Source: Anaerolineaceae bacterium
GTDB taxonomy: Bacteria; Chloroflexota; Anaerolineae; Aggregatilineales; Phototrophicaceae
Direction of reading: 5' to 3'
Assembly (NCBI GenBank): GCA_020634115.1
Contig: JACKCH010000012.1
Coordinates: 890,674 to 954,673, forward strand
DNA: 64,000 nucleotides
Shown in pieces: positions 23,817-31,332 of this stretch. The position numbers and the translations under genes were made by a program. The notes beneath the pieces were generated by a model that was given only the letters and a program-made list of their open reading frames with translations, did no database searches and had not been told where the DNA came from. Positions within the stretch are counted from its first letter, which is position 1. Each line of letters begins with the position of its first letter.

Positions 23817-24881
23817 TTATTCCCTGGCAAGTTCCTGTGCTGATTGTTGCACAACAGCGACCTGCATCGTTGCTTGTGAGCCGATTTGCCTAGCAGCCTC
23901 GATGAGTGTATAGAATTCACGGGTGACTTCGGTTTGGTAGGGTGGATGAATCAACGGCGATAGGTAGCTCTGATAGGCAGTGATAAAGTCAGCATGGGTG
24001 CTCGGCATGTGGTCAACAACCCAGGGCCAGTCCAGAAAAGCCTCGGTCTGCTGTTTGAGAAACGCGGCTAAACGCGCCCACTCCTCCTGATGATTTTGGG
24101 CAATCGCCAGAAAAAGGTTATCCGCGTGGACGGCATAATCCTCTGGCACATCGCCCAGGTCATCAAAAAATTGAATTACCATGCTGACCCGGCAAAAAAC
24201 ATCGCGTATCTCCGCACTGAGCGCATCCGGCACGCCATACAGACAACTCAGGATGTCCGTCCACGCCCCCATCAACTCCCCGGCTACCAATTCCTTGTCA
24301 TGGATAATGGCTTCCAGTGAGCGCGGTTGTACTGCCTCAGGATGCCCTAAAGCCTGAAGATAACCCCGGCGGTAGCGCACGATGATTTTAAGGATATGCG
24401 AGTAGGTATCCGGCGGGATTTCCAGGAGTTGCAGATGGTGGCTCAGTTCGTGAGATAGGTTGCGCGCCTCCTTGAGCCGCAATATCCGCCGAATGTCCTG
24501 CTGGCGCAGTGCCTGACTATCGAAACTATCCAGATATTCATCCATCTGGCAGATATAGCGGATAAACACTTCGCCCACCGTTGTTTTATCCGGCTGTTTG
24601 AGCGCCTCATCCAGAACCCCGCAGTACCGCGCCCACAAAAAGATTTCATATAGGTAATACAGCATGTGTGAACGCGGATAGATAGTGTGTATCCCCCGCC
24701 ATTCCCGCAGCTTGAGATTGGATCGGTAACGGTGAAAATAGCGTATCGTTCGGAAGGCGGCACGATGAAAGAACAGATATAAGGGTATGTCGCTGATGGC
24801 GAAAAGTGGCATTTGGGGAATGGCCGCTGAAGGCACTTGAAAAAGACGGTCTCGTAAAAGCTGATGGATTCGCGCCCGCAT
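23817..24881 (-). CDS. Putative isoprenoid-synthase-fold protein with paired Asp-rich motifs
   Basis: The 354-residue, almost fully helical protein has no family I can name with certainty. It carries DEYLD at 114-118 (context YICQMDEYLDSFD) and DDLGD at 240-244 (context MVIQFFDDLGDVPED), about 125 residues apart. In class I isoprenoid synthases two DDxxD motifs at this spacing on opposed helices bind magnesium and the diphosphate of the prenyl substrate. A KELVAGELMGAWTDIL helix between them is also compatible with that fold. This suggests a prenyltransferase or terpene-synthase relative, but the first motif is DExxD and the N terminus is longer than usual. No isoprenoid genes flank it. The alternative is a coincidental helical protein. 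Confidence 0.5.
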   Translation of the reverse strand: MRARIHQLLRDRLFQVPSAAIPQMPLFAISDIPLYLFFHRAAFRTIRYFHRYRSNLKLREWRGIHTIYPRSHMLYYLYEIFLWARYCGVLDEALKQPDKTTVGEVFIRYICQMDEYLDSFDSQALRQQDIRRILRLKEARNLSHELSHHLQLLEIPPDTYSHILKIIVRYRRGYLQALGHPEAVQPRSLEAIIHDKELVAGELMGAWTDILSCLYGVPDALSAEIRDVFCRVSMVIQFFDDLGDVPEDYAVHADNLFLAIAQNHQEEWARLAAFLKQQTEAFLDWPWVVDHMPSTHADFITAYQSYLSPLIHPPYQTEVTREFYTLIEAARQIGSQATMQVAVVQQSAQELARE

Positions 24882-24989
24882 GGTTTCCCCCTCATCAAAT
24901 GATTTATTCTGTTATGTGACGTTTTGTACCTCTGCAATTTCGGCAAAAACAGGTGCTGCTCGATTTTCAGTCTGACAGGATGACATAAG

Positions 24990-26099
24990 TTAGCGGATCA
25001 GGTCAATCAGATTGGGGACAATGGTCGAAATCGTTGGTGTGATCGCTGTCATAAACATGGGGACAGCGCGCTGAAATGAAATCGGCCAATCTGGAATACC
25101 TCGCACCTCATCAATCAGCGCTTTGATTTCGCCGCGCTCCTTCCGAAACTGTTCTAGTTTCTGTGCGGTATCGGCGTCGGCGGCGGGGTTATCCTCATCA
25201 TCTTCACAAATGTCCTCAAGAATTCGGTCTATCCGGCAGGAAATATCGTAAAGAGCATTTTCGTAGAGACCCAATTTTTCATGCTTGCTGCGGAGCAACG
25301 CCTGATGAATGGAAATAATGGGCATGAAGAAAATGGACAACAGGATGAACGAGGCGAAAGACGAAATCAGTATGGATGTGATAAAGATATCCAGATTCTG
25401 ATTGGGTTTGAAGAAGAGCGACATCACCAGGATAATCGCCGCTGGAATCATCGTCCAACTGGCGACACCGACACTCAGATTACTCATGAATTTGAGTAGA
25501 CGATTATAATCCAGTTTGATCGTAAACTGAATCAGGCGGTAGGCCAGAACCATGCTGAGGATAATCCCCGCGATGCCGCTGCCGAGCAGAAACGGGAAAA
25601 CGATGATATTCATCGCGCCATGATAAGCGGCGAAGAAACCTGGGGCGGCGCTTGCTACCCAATTTCCACCCAGCCAATCGGTCATCTCGCTGCCCCATAT
25701 CCGTTGTAGATCATAGATATTCAGGACGATGAACAATGTCCCGCCTAGAAAACTGGCGGAAAGCGGGTTGTACCAACGGTCCGCGACCTGACGGATAGTT
25801 GCCAGGTAGGTTTCAGGGTCTGTTTCTAGTGCTGGATAGAGCTTATAGAGATTTTCGGGGAGAGCGCGTTCAAACCACCTGTAGGCCAACAGGAAAAGGC
25901 TGATGGTGAACGGTGCATACGCCAGGATGTTTCCTGTAAAGGCATCCTGTACCTGAAACAGGGCGGAGAACATCAGCCCGGTAAGAAAGATCGCCAGCGG
26001 AAGGCCAACGAACATAACCCACCATAAACGCGGATGGGCGGCCAGGCGGAACATCCAGTTGCGCTCAAAACATGCTTTCACAGCCTGTTTAGTCAACAT
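24990..26099 (-). CDS. Polytopic membrane protein of unknown function
   Basis: The 369-residue protein has about seven hydrophobic segments: LWWVMFVGLPLAIFLTGLMF, NILAYAPFTISLFLLAY, ASFLGGTLFIVLNIY, IIVFPFLLGSGIAGIILSMV, WTMIPAAIILVMSLFF and ITSILISSFASFILLSIFF. A cytoplasmic-looking C terminus has an acidic stretch (CEDDEDNPAADAD) and a short coiled-coil-like helix (KLEQFRKERGEIKAL). No family is recognised. It lies 108 bp upstream of the isoprenoid-synthase-like gene on the same strand, so co-transcription is possible. Confidence 0.7.
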   Translation of the reverse strand: MLTKQAVKACFERNWMFRLAAHPRLWWVMFVGLPLAIFLTGLMFSALFQVQDAFTGNILAYAPFTISLFLLAYRWFERALPENLYKLYPALETDPETYLATIRQVADRWYNPLSASFLGGTLFIVLNIYDLQRIWGSEMTDWLGGNWVASAAPGFFAAYHGAMNIIVFPFLLGSGIAGIILSMVLAYRLIQFTIKLDYNRLLKFMSNLSVGVASWTMIPAAIILVMSLFFKPNQNLDIFITSILISSFASFILLSIFFMPIISIHQALLRSKHEKLGLYENALYDISCRIDRILEDICEDDEDNPAADADTAQKLEQFRKERGEIKALIDEVRGIPDWPISFQRAVPMFMTAITPTISTIVPNLIDLIR

Positions 26100-26312
26100 T
26101 TTGCTTTACCTAGACTCAATTTCCCACTATTATATCACTTTCGAGTAGTCTTGCGTTATTTTTTGAATTTGGCTGGCAATGATAGTGTCTTTTCCAGGTT
26201 TACTTATTCAAACTCACACCGCCCCTTTCGGAAAGCGCCACTTGTGAGGTTATGATATTGTTACATTGAGAGCGTTCGTGTATTGCTAGATCAAGAAATG
26301 AGGGGATGGGCT

Positions 26313-27008
26313 ATGGAACACTTCAAAGGCAAACTGGGGAGTCTGAGTGATCGGGCCGTACTGCTGATTTTGCTGGGAATTGCCATCAGTGGCAGTATCG
26401 CCTCCGGCATTCTGAACCTGATTTTCAATATTGAGACGTTTTCCGCCTGGTCGGTGAACTGGCTGCAAAACCTCAGCACTGAAATGTTCGGGGCATTCCT
26501 CGCGTTCTGGCTGTTGCAGATCATCCTGGGTAAGCGACGCGAAAAGGAACGCCTCATCCGCCAGATGCGTAGCCGGGATAACGGACTGGCACTGCAAGCG
26601 GTGGGCGAATTGGGGGCGAATGGCTGGTTAGGGGATGGCTCGCTCAAGAATGCCGAACTCTGGAACGCCAACCTGAAGGGTGTCAACATCTGGGATGTGA
26701 ATCTGAAAGGCGCTGACCTGCACGGTGCGAATCTTCAGGATGCGCGTATGGAACGCGGCAACCTGACCGACGTGAACCTATGGAAAGCTAATCTACAGGG
26801 AATGCTGCTATTTGATGTGACACTGGAAGGTGCGGACCTATTCGCGGCCAACCTGGAAAATGCCACCTTGTGCAACGTAGAATTTGACGAAAACACACGC
26901 CTGCCGGATGGACGCAAGTGGACACCGGACATAGACCTGGCAGAGTTTGGCGTGCAACAGACCGATGAACGACTGCCAACCGGCGAATTACCCCATCCCG
27001 TACCATGA
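26313..27008 (+). CDS. Membrane-anchored pentapeptide-repeat protein
   Basis: The 231-residue protein begins with two hydrophobic segments (VLLILLGIAISGSIASGILN and MFGAFLAFWLLQIILG). A basic helix follows, then a right-handed pentapeptide repeat domain at about 110-195, with units such as LWNAN LKGVN IWDVN LKGAD LHGAN and LWKAN LQGML. The soluble repeat stack faces the cytoplasm according to the basic KRREKERLIRQMRSR after the second helix. Pentapeptide proteins have scaffolding roles; none is assigned here. The ATG at 26313 has GAGGGG seven bases upstream. Confidence 0.82.
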   Translation: MEHFKGKLGSLSDRAVLLILLGIAISGSIASGILNLIFNIETFSAWSVNWLQNLSTEMFGAFLAFWLLQIILGKRREKERLIRQMRSRDNGLALQAVGELGANGWLGDGSLKNAELWNANLKGVNIWDVNLKGADLHGANLQDARMERGNLTDVNLWKANLQGMLLFDVTLEGADLFAANLENATLCNVEFDENTRLPDGRKWTPDIDLAEFGVQQTDERLPTGELPHPVP

Positions 27009-27108
27009 CTAGGCGGGGGAATAGCCATACTGCTATTGAAAACAAGGCGCGGGAACGTTACTATTTCCCTGTTAGCAAAACAAATCGGTCAATTTTAGGA
27101 GTGCGATT

Positions 27109-28560
27109 ATGGCGAAAAAACTAAAAAACTATATCGGTGGCGAGTGGGTCGCCTCCAGCGCAACCGAATATACACCGGTGGTCAATCCGGCGACCTGCGA
27201 AACCCTGGCCGAATGCCCAGAATCAACCCGTGAGGATGTAGACAAGGCCGTTCGTGCCGCCCGCGAGGGTTTTGCCGAATGGCGTCAGACTCCGGTTCTC
27301 AACCGGGCGCAGTATATGTATCGGCTGAAGACCATTCTGGAAGACCGGTTTGAGGATCTCGCCCGCGTAATTGTTGAAGAAAACGGCAAGACGATTGATG
27401 AAGCACGGGGCGAAGTGCGGCGCGGGATCGAAAGCGTGGACTATGCAGCCGGCGTGCCTTTTTTGATGCGTAATGATGGCACAGAAGACATCAGTTCCGG
27501 CATTGACGAATCAACCCTGCGTCAGCCTGCCGGGGTTTTTGCTGGGATCACGCCCTTCAACTTCCCGATGATGGTTCCGCTGTGGTTCTTGCCAACAGCC
27601 ATTACTTGCGGCAACACCTACGTGATGAAACCCTCCCCGCAGACTCCCCTGAGCATGGAGTTAGTCTACGAACTGCTGGATGAACTCGACCTGCCGGAAG
27701 GCGTGGTCAACCTGGTACACGGCGGCAAAGATGCAGCGATGGCCGTGATGGAACATCCCGGAATAACCGGCGTATCCTTCGTAGGTTCGTCCCCGGTTGC
27801 CAAGATTATTTACGAAACCTGCACTCGCAACGGCAAGCGCGTTCAGGCGCAGGGCGGCGCGAAGAATTACATCGCCGTGATGCCAGACGCCGATATGACC
27901 GCTTCGGTCAAGAACATCATGGGCGCGGCCTACGGCTGTGCTGGGCAGCGTTGCCTGGCAGCAGCAGTGGTTGTCGCAGTAGGCGATGCTTACGACAATC
28001 TGCGCGACGAATTGGTACGCCAGTCGAAAGAACTGCGCGTCGGCTATGGCCTTGACGAAACCACACAGGTTGGCACGGTCATCTCTGGCGCTGCGAAGGA
28101 GCGTATTGAGCGCATGATTGCGGATGGCGAAAAATCCGGCGCGAAAATCGTCCTGGACGGGCGCAACTTACAGGTTCCCGGCTACGAGCAGGGTACGTTT
28201 GTCGGCCCAACCATCCTGGACGATGTCACGGTGGATATGAGCGTCGCACGGGAAGAAATCTTCGGGCCGGTACTGGCAATTATGCGAGCGGATGATTTCG
28301 ATGAAGCTGTAGACATTATCAACGGCAGCCATTACGGAAACGCTTCCAGCCTGTTCACCAGCAATGGTAGGTATGCGCGTGAATTTAAGTACCGGGTGAA
28401 TGCCGGGAATATCGGCATTAACATCGGTGTCGCTGCGCCTTCGGCCTCGTTCCCCTTCGGTGGGCAGAAAGACTCATTCTTCGGTGACCTGCACGGCCAG
28501 GGTTCAGACTCGATTGAATTCTTTACCGAGCGCAAAATCGTCATCGAGCGTTGGATATAG
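27109..28560 (+). CDS. mmsA: Methylmalonate-semialdehyde dehydrogenase (CoA-acylating)
   Basis: The 483-residue aldehyde dehydrogenase belongs to the MmsA/IolA branch: YIGGEWV at the N terminus, the loop ITPFNFPMMVPLWFLPTAI, MKPSPQTPLSM, VSFVGSSPVAK, and the catalytic region AAYGCAGQRCLAA with Cys282. The family lacks the conserved Glu general base of other aldehyde dehydrogenases and releases acyl-CoA. It converts methylmalonate semialdehyde, from valine or thymine breakdown, or malonate semialdehyde from inositol, to propionyl- or acetyl-CoA with NAD. AGGAGTG supports the ATG at 27109. No valine-pathway partners adjoin it. Confidence 0.93.
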   Translation: MAKKLKNYIGGEWVASSATEYTPVVNPATCETLAECPESTREDVDKAVRAAREGFAEWRQTPVLNRAQYMYRLKTILEDRFEDLARVIVEENGKTIDEARGEVRRGIESVDYAAGVPFLMRNDGTEDISSGIDESTLRQPAGVFAGITPFNFPMMVPLWFLPTAITCGNTYVMKPSPQTPLSMELVYELLDELDLPEGVVNLVHGGKDAAMAVMEHPGITGVSFVGSSPVAKIIYETCTRNGKRVQAQGGAKNYIAVMPDADMTASVKNIMGAAYGCAGQRCLAAAVVVAVGDAYDNLRDELVRQSKELRVGYGLDETTQVGTVISGAAKERIERMIADGEKSGAKIVLDGRNLQVPGYEQGTFVGPTILDDVTVDMSVAREEIFGPVLAIMRADDFDEAVDIINGSHYGNASSLFTSNGRYAREFKYRVNAGNIGINIGVAAPSASFPFGGQKDSFFGDLHGQGSDSIEFFTERKIVIERWI

Positions 28561-28604
28561 GCAGTCGTTCGTGAACAATTTGAGGCGACTGGTATGGTAA
28601 TGTT

Positions 28605-28632
28605 GTAGGGGCATGATATATCATGCCCCTAC
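28605..28632. repeat. Perfect 28-base palindrome, member of the dispersed GTAGGGGC family
   Basis: GTAGGGGCATGAT and ATCATGCCCCTAC are arranged as a perfect 28-base palindrome in the gap after mmsA. Related copies with the same GTAGGGGC-type end but a different inner arm lie at about 8083, 35673, 39169, 39746 and 43264. It has no T-tract, so a REP-like element is more likely than a terminator. Confidence 0.75.
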
Positions 28633-28665
28633 CCTGGAACTATTGAGCAACTCTGAGGAAAACAC

Positions 28666-29028
28666 ATGGCATCACTGAACACCTTTGGGGCAATCATGAC
28701 TTTTGCGATTGCCCTGGAAACCCAGCTTCGGGACTATTACCAAGCCGCCGGTCACAGTGACCGCGTGAGTGATGCGGAGAAACGCCGCGTCAAAATGGAG
28801 CGTGTCCGCCGTGAAAATGTATTGGAAATCACCCTGGAAGCCATTGAAGGGCTGGATGAAGCCGATTACGCATTGAATCTGGCGGATACATCTACAGCCG
28901 GGCAGAGCGCCGCTGAAACCGTTGCGTCGCAATTTTACGCCGATGTCGCGCCCAAAATTAACGTGCGCGTCGCCCAACGGGCGCTGGAACGGTGCAGCAA
29001 GGAGCACCAATCTCTAGCTGAGGAGTAG
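28666..29028 (+). CDS. Small helical protein, unknown function
   Basis: The 120-residue protein is helical and charged: TFAIALETQLRDYYQAAGHSD, then KRRVKMERVRRENVLEITLEAIEG, then SAAETVASQFYADVAPKIN. The first helix with LET and DYY and the ERCSKEH end recall ferritin-like or rubrerythrin-like helical bundles, but metal-ligand motifs are not complete, so I do not assign it. GAGG upstream supports the ATG. It is closed by a bidirectional terminator and lies 105 bp after mmsA across the palindrome. Confidence 0.6.
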   Translation: MASLNTFGAIMTFAIALETQLRDYYQAAGHSDRVSDAEKRRVKMERVRRENVLEITLEAIEGLDEADYALNLADTSTAGQSAAETVASQFYADVAPKINVRVAQRALERCSKEHQSLAEE

Positions 29029-29073
29029 ACACACCATCACTACCCTTTCAACCCGTCTCGCAGAGAGAATCAA

Positions 29074-29107
29074 AAAAACCGGAAGGCCTGTCACGCTTCC
29101 GGTTTTT
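29074..29107. terminator. Bidirectional terminator
   Basis: AAAAACCGGAAG and CTTCCGGTTTTT form a 12-bp stem with A- and T-tracts on both sides. It terminates the small helical-protein gene on the plus strand and the ABC permease operon on the minus strand. Confidence 0.9.
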
Positions 29108-29129
29108 GATTGTCGAACAGTCCGTGCAA

Positions 29130-30056
29130 TTAATCAGCTGTTGTTGGGTCAAAAGCGTCCCGGATACCATCACCGATGATATACATACACAGCACGGTGA
29201 TAAAGATCAATACGCCCGGCGCAACCACCAGGTGCGGCGCACGGCGCATGAACGTCGTTGAGTCCGTGAGCATGTTGCCCCAGCTAGGAATTGGCGGTTG
29301 GATGCCGAATCCGAGGAAACTCAAACCCGATTCCACGAGAATTAGCGCACCGATGTCAATCGCCAATGAAATCACCACAATTGAAATCAGATTCGGGACA
29401 ATATGGGCAAACATGATCCGCCAGGGAGATGCTCCCATCGCCCGGGCCGCAACAATAAACTCGCGTTCGCGCAGGGAGAATGTCTCACCACGCACCAGGC
29501 GCATGATACCTGTCCAGCCCAGCAACCCTAAAATCAGAATCAGACTGCCCGGGCCGGGCGCCAGTGCAGCACTGACAATCAGCAGTAGGAAAAGCTGTGG
29601 AATTGAGTTCAAGGTGGTAATAAACCAGATCACCACATCATCCACGATGCCACCGAAGAACCCGGTAATGACCCCGAGCGAAAGGGCAATCGTCATCGAA
29701 AGCATCGCCGCGAAAAAGGCGATACTCAGCGAAACCTGCCCGGCGTAGAGCAGGCGTGCCAAATGGTCACGCCCCAGGTCATCCGTACCCAGAACATGGC
29801 CGGAAACACCCACACCGAGGAAGCTGTTAAGTGGTTCAGCCTTAGTGTAATCCACATGGAGAATTTGCTGGCTGATGAACGGCGCACCGATGGCTAGCAG
29901 GGCCATAACAAAAACAATAGCCAGTGCGATCATCGTGAGGCGGTCATGCAGCAACCGACGTAGCGCCTTCTGCATCAGAGATTCACTACGAATGAACTCT
30001 TCCTGATTATCTGAAAGCCTGACCACCGAGGAGTTAGATTGTGCTTGCGTTGCCAT
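29130..30056 (-). CDS. Peptide/nickel-type ABC transporter permease, DppC/OppC family
   Basis: The 308-residue protein is an inner membrane permease of the OppC/DppC type. It has the N-terminal OppC helix (MIALAIVFVMALLAIGAPFIS), the HVLGTDDLGRDHLARLLYAGQVSLSIAF signature split over the first loop, the GxxxG-rich membrane core, and the EAA coupling loop REREFIVAARAMGASPWRIMF, which contacts the ATPase. It forms a heterodimer with the permease gene just upstream (19-bp gap). It is the last gene of the operon before the terminator. Confidence 0.93.
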   Translation of the reverse strand: MATQAQSNSSVVRLSDNQEEFIRSESLMQKALRRLLHDRLTMIALAIVFVMALLAIGAPFISQQILHVDYTKAEPLNSFLGVGVSGHVLGTDDLGRDHLARLLYAGQVSLSIAFFAAMLSMTIALSLGVITGFFGGIVDDVVIWFITTLNSIPQLFLLLIVSAALAPGPGSLILILGLLGWTGIMRLVRGETFSLREREFIVAARAMGASPWRIMFAHIVPNLISIVVISLAIDIGALILVESGLSFLGFGIQPPIPSWGNMLTDSTTFMRRAPHLVVAPGVLIFITVLCMYIIGDGIRDAFDPTTAD

Positions 30057-30074
30057 CAGAATGCTCCTCCTGAA

Positions 30075-31115
30075 CTAAAAGCGGATACGCGGATCAACGA
30101 TCGCATATAACAAGTCCGAAATAATGTATCCGAGAATGGTAAGGATAGAACCAACGACAACACCAGCCATCACAATCGGGTAATCACGCCGAGTGAGCGC
30201 CGAAACCAGCAGGCGTCCCATCCCCGGCCATGAGAAAATCGTCTCGGTAATGACAGCACCGCCTATCAAACCCGTTAAGGTCGGCCCTAAAAAGGTAGCG
30301 ATGGGGATCAGCGCGTTTTTCGCGCCATGTTTGAACCACACCAATCGGTCAGGCAGCCCTTTAGCGCGGGCCGTGCGAATATAATCACTGTTAATTTGTT
30401 CCAGCATGGAGGCACGCATATAGCGGGAATACCCAGCAATACCGCCCAGGGCAAGTACAATCGTCGGCAGAATCAGGTGATCCAACCGCATGTACAGTGG
30501 CGTACAGTCCCCTCGTGTGGGACAACCTCTATCCCCCATTGGCAGGATACCAAGTGTGGCACCGAATATCAGAATCAGGATAATTCCCATCCAGAAACCA
30601 GGCACCGCATTACCAACAACGGCACCGATCCGAGTGAATTGGTCAAACCACCCACCACGCCAGACCGCTGCCAGAATGCCTAGCGGCAATCCAATAGTCA
30701 GACTAACAATCAGTGCGGTGACGCTGAGTTCCAGTGTCGCAGGGATACGTTGAATAATGAGTTGAAGCGCATCCTGACGCAAGTAAAACGAGTCGCCAAA
30801 GTCACCACGCAGGATACCGTAGCGCACCCGTGTCAGGCCGTCAGTGGGGCGTTCATCCGGTATACCATCACCATTTTCATCAATGACTTTCCATTCGTCA
30901 CCGATAAGCCAGCGCAAATACTGTACTGGCAATGGATCATTGACGCCGAGTTGGTCGGCCAAACGTTCTCTGGCCTCCTGCTTAATAGTGGGGTCAAAGG
31001 TCATCAAAGACACAGGGTCGCCCGGCGCAGCCCACATAATCATGTAGGAAAGCACTGTGATTCCCAGAAAAGTCGGGATGGCCTGAATAAGGCGGCGGAT
31101 AACATATTTAATCAT
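30075..31115 (-). CDS. Peptide/nickel-type ABC transporter permease, DppB/OppB family
   Basis: The 346-residue permease is DppB/OppB-like: YVIRRLIQAIPTFLGITVLSYMIMWAAPGDP at the N terminus (split here for length limits, first 31 residues), GDFGDSFYLRQDA, the hydrophobic core, and the coupling loop ARAKGLPDRLVWFKHGAKNA. Between the first helix and the core, the extracytoplasmic loop contains VIDENGDGIPDE (Asp79-Glu88), a DxNxDGxxDE pattern like an EF-hand or thrombospondin-3 calcium loop. That is unusual for OppB proteins as I know them. The start ATG at 31115 has AGG upstream. It is coupled with the following permease gene. Confidence 0.93.
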   Translation of the reverse strand: MIKYVIRRLIQAIPTFLGITVLSYMIMWAAPGDPVSLMTFDPTIKQEARERLADQLGVNDPLPVQYLRWLIGDEWKVIDENGDGIPDERPTDGLTRVRYGILRGDFGDSFYLRQDALQLIIQRIPATLELSVTALIVSLTIGLPLGILAAVWRGGWFDQFTRIGAVVGNAVPGFWMGIILILIFGATLGILPMGDRGCPTRGDCTPLYMRLDHLILPTIVLALGGIAGYSRYMRASMLEQINSDYIRTARAKGLPDRLVWFKHGAKNALIPIATFLGPTLTGLIGGAVITETIFSWPGMGRLLVSALTRRDYPIVMAGVVVGSILTILGYIISDLLYAIVDPRIRF

Positions 31116-31281
31116 AAGCGTAACCTATCTGTTACCATTTTAAGATTTTCACTCAACATCCGATCTTTTATTGTTTTTAGCAATCACGTTCAAATCACCG
31201 TATAGCGGGAGTGAAAAACCTCAAGTAATTCCGATACATTCCACATCCATCACCCCCAAAAGAACAACAGAGGAGATAAAC

Positions 31282-31311
31282 CTCACGCCGGAGTAAAAAC
31301 CCCGGCGTGAG
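31282..31311 (-). terminator. Intercistronic hairpin between binding-protein and permease genes
   Basis: CTCACGCCGG and CCGGCGTGAG form a perfect 10-bp stem, loop about 10 bases, 22 bases after the binding-protein stop. On the minus strand only GTTTAT follows, so termination would be partial. Such a hairpin would give more binding protein than permease. Confidence 0.7.
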
Positions 31312-31332
31312 AAGTGTTGATACGATTACTTC

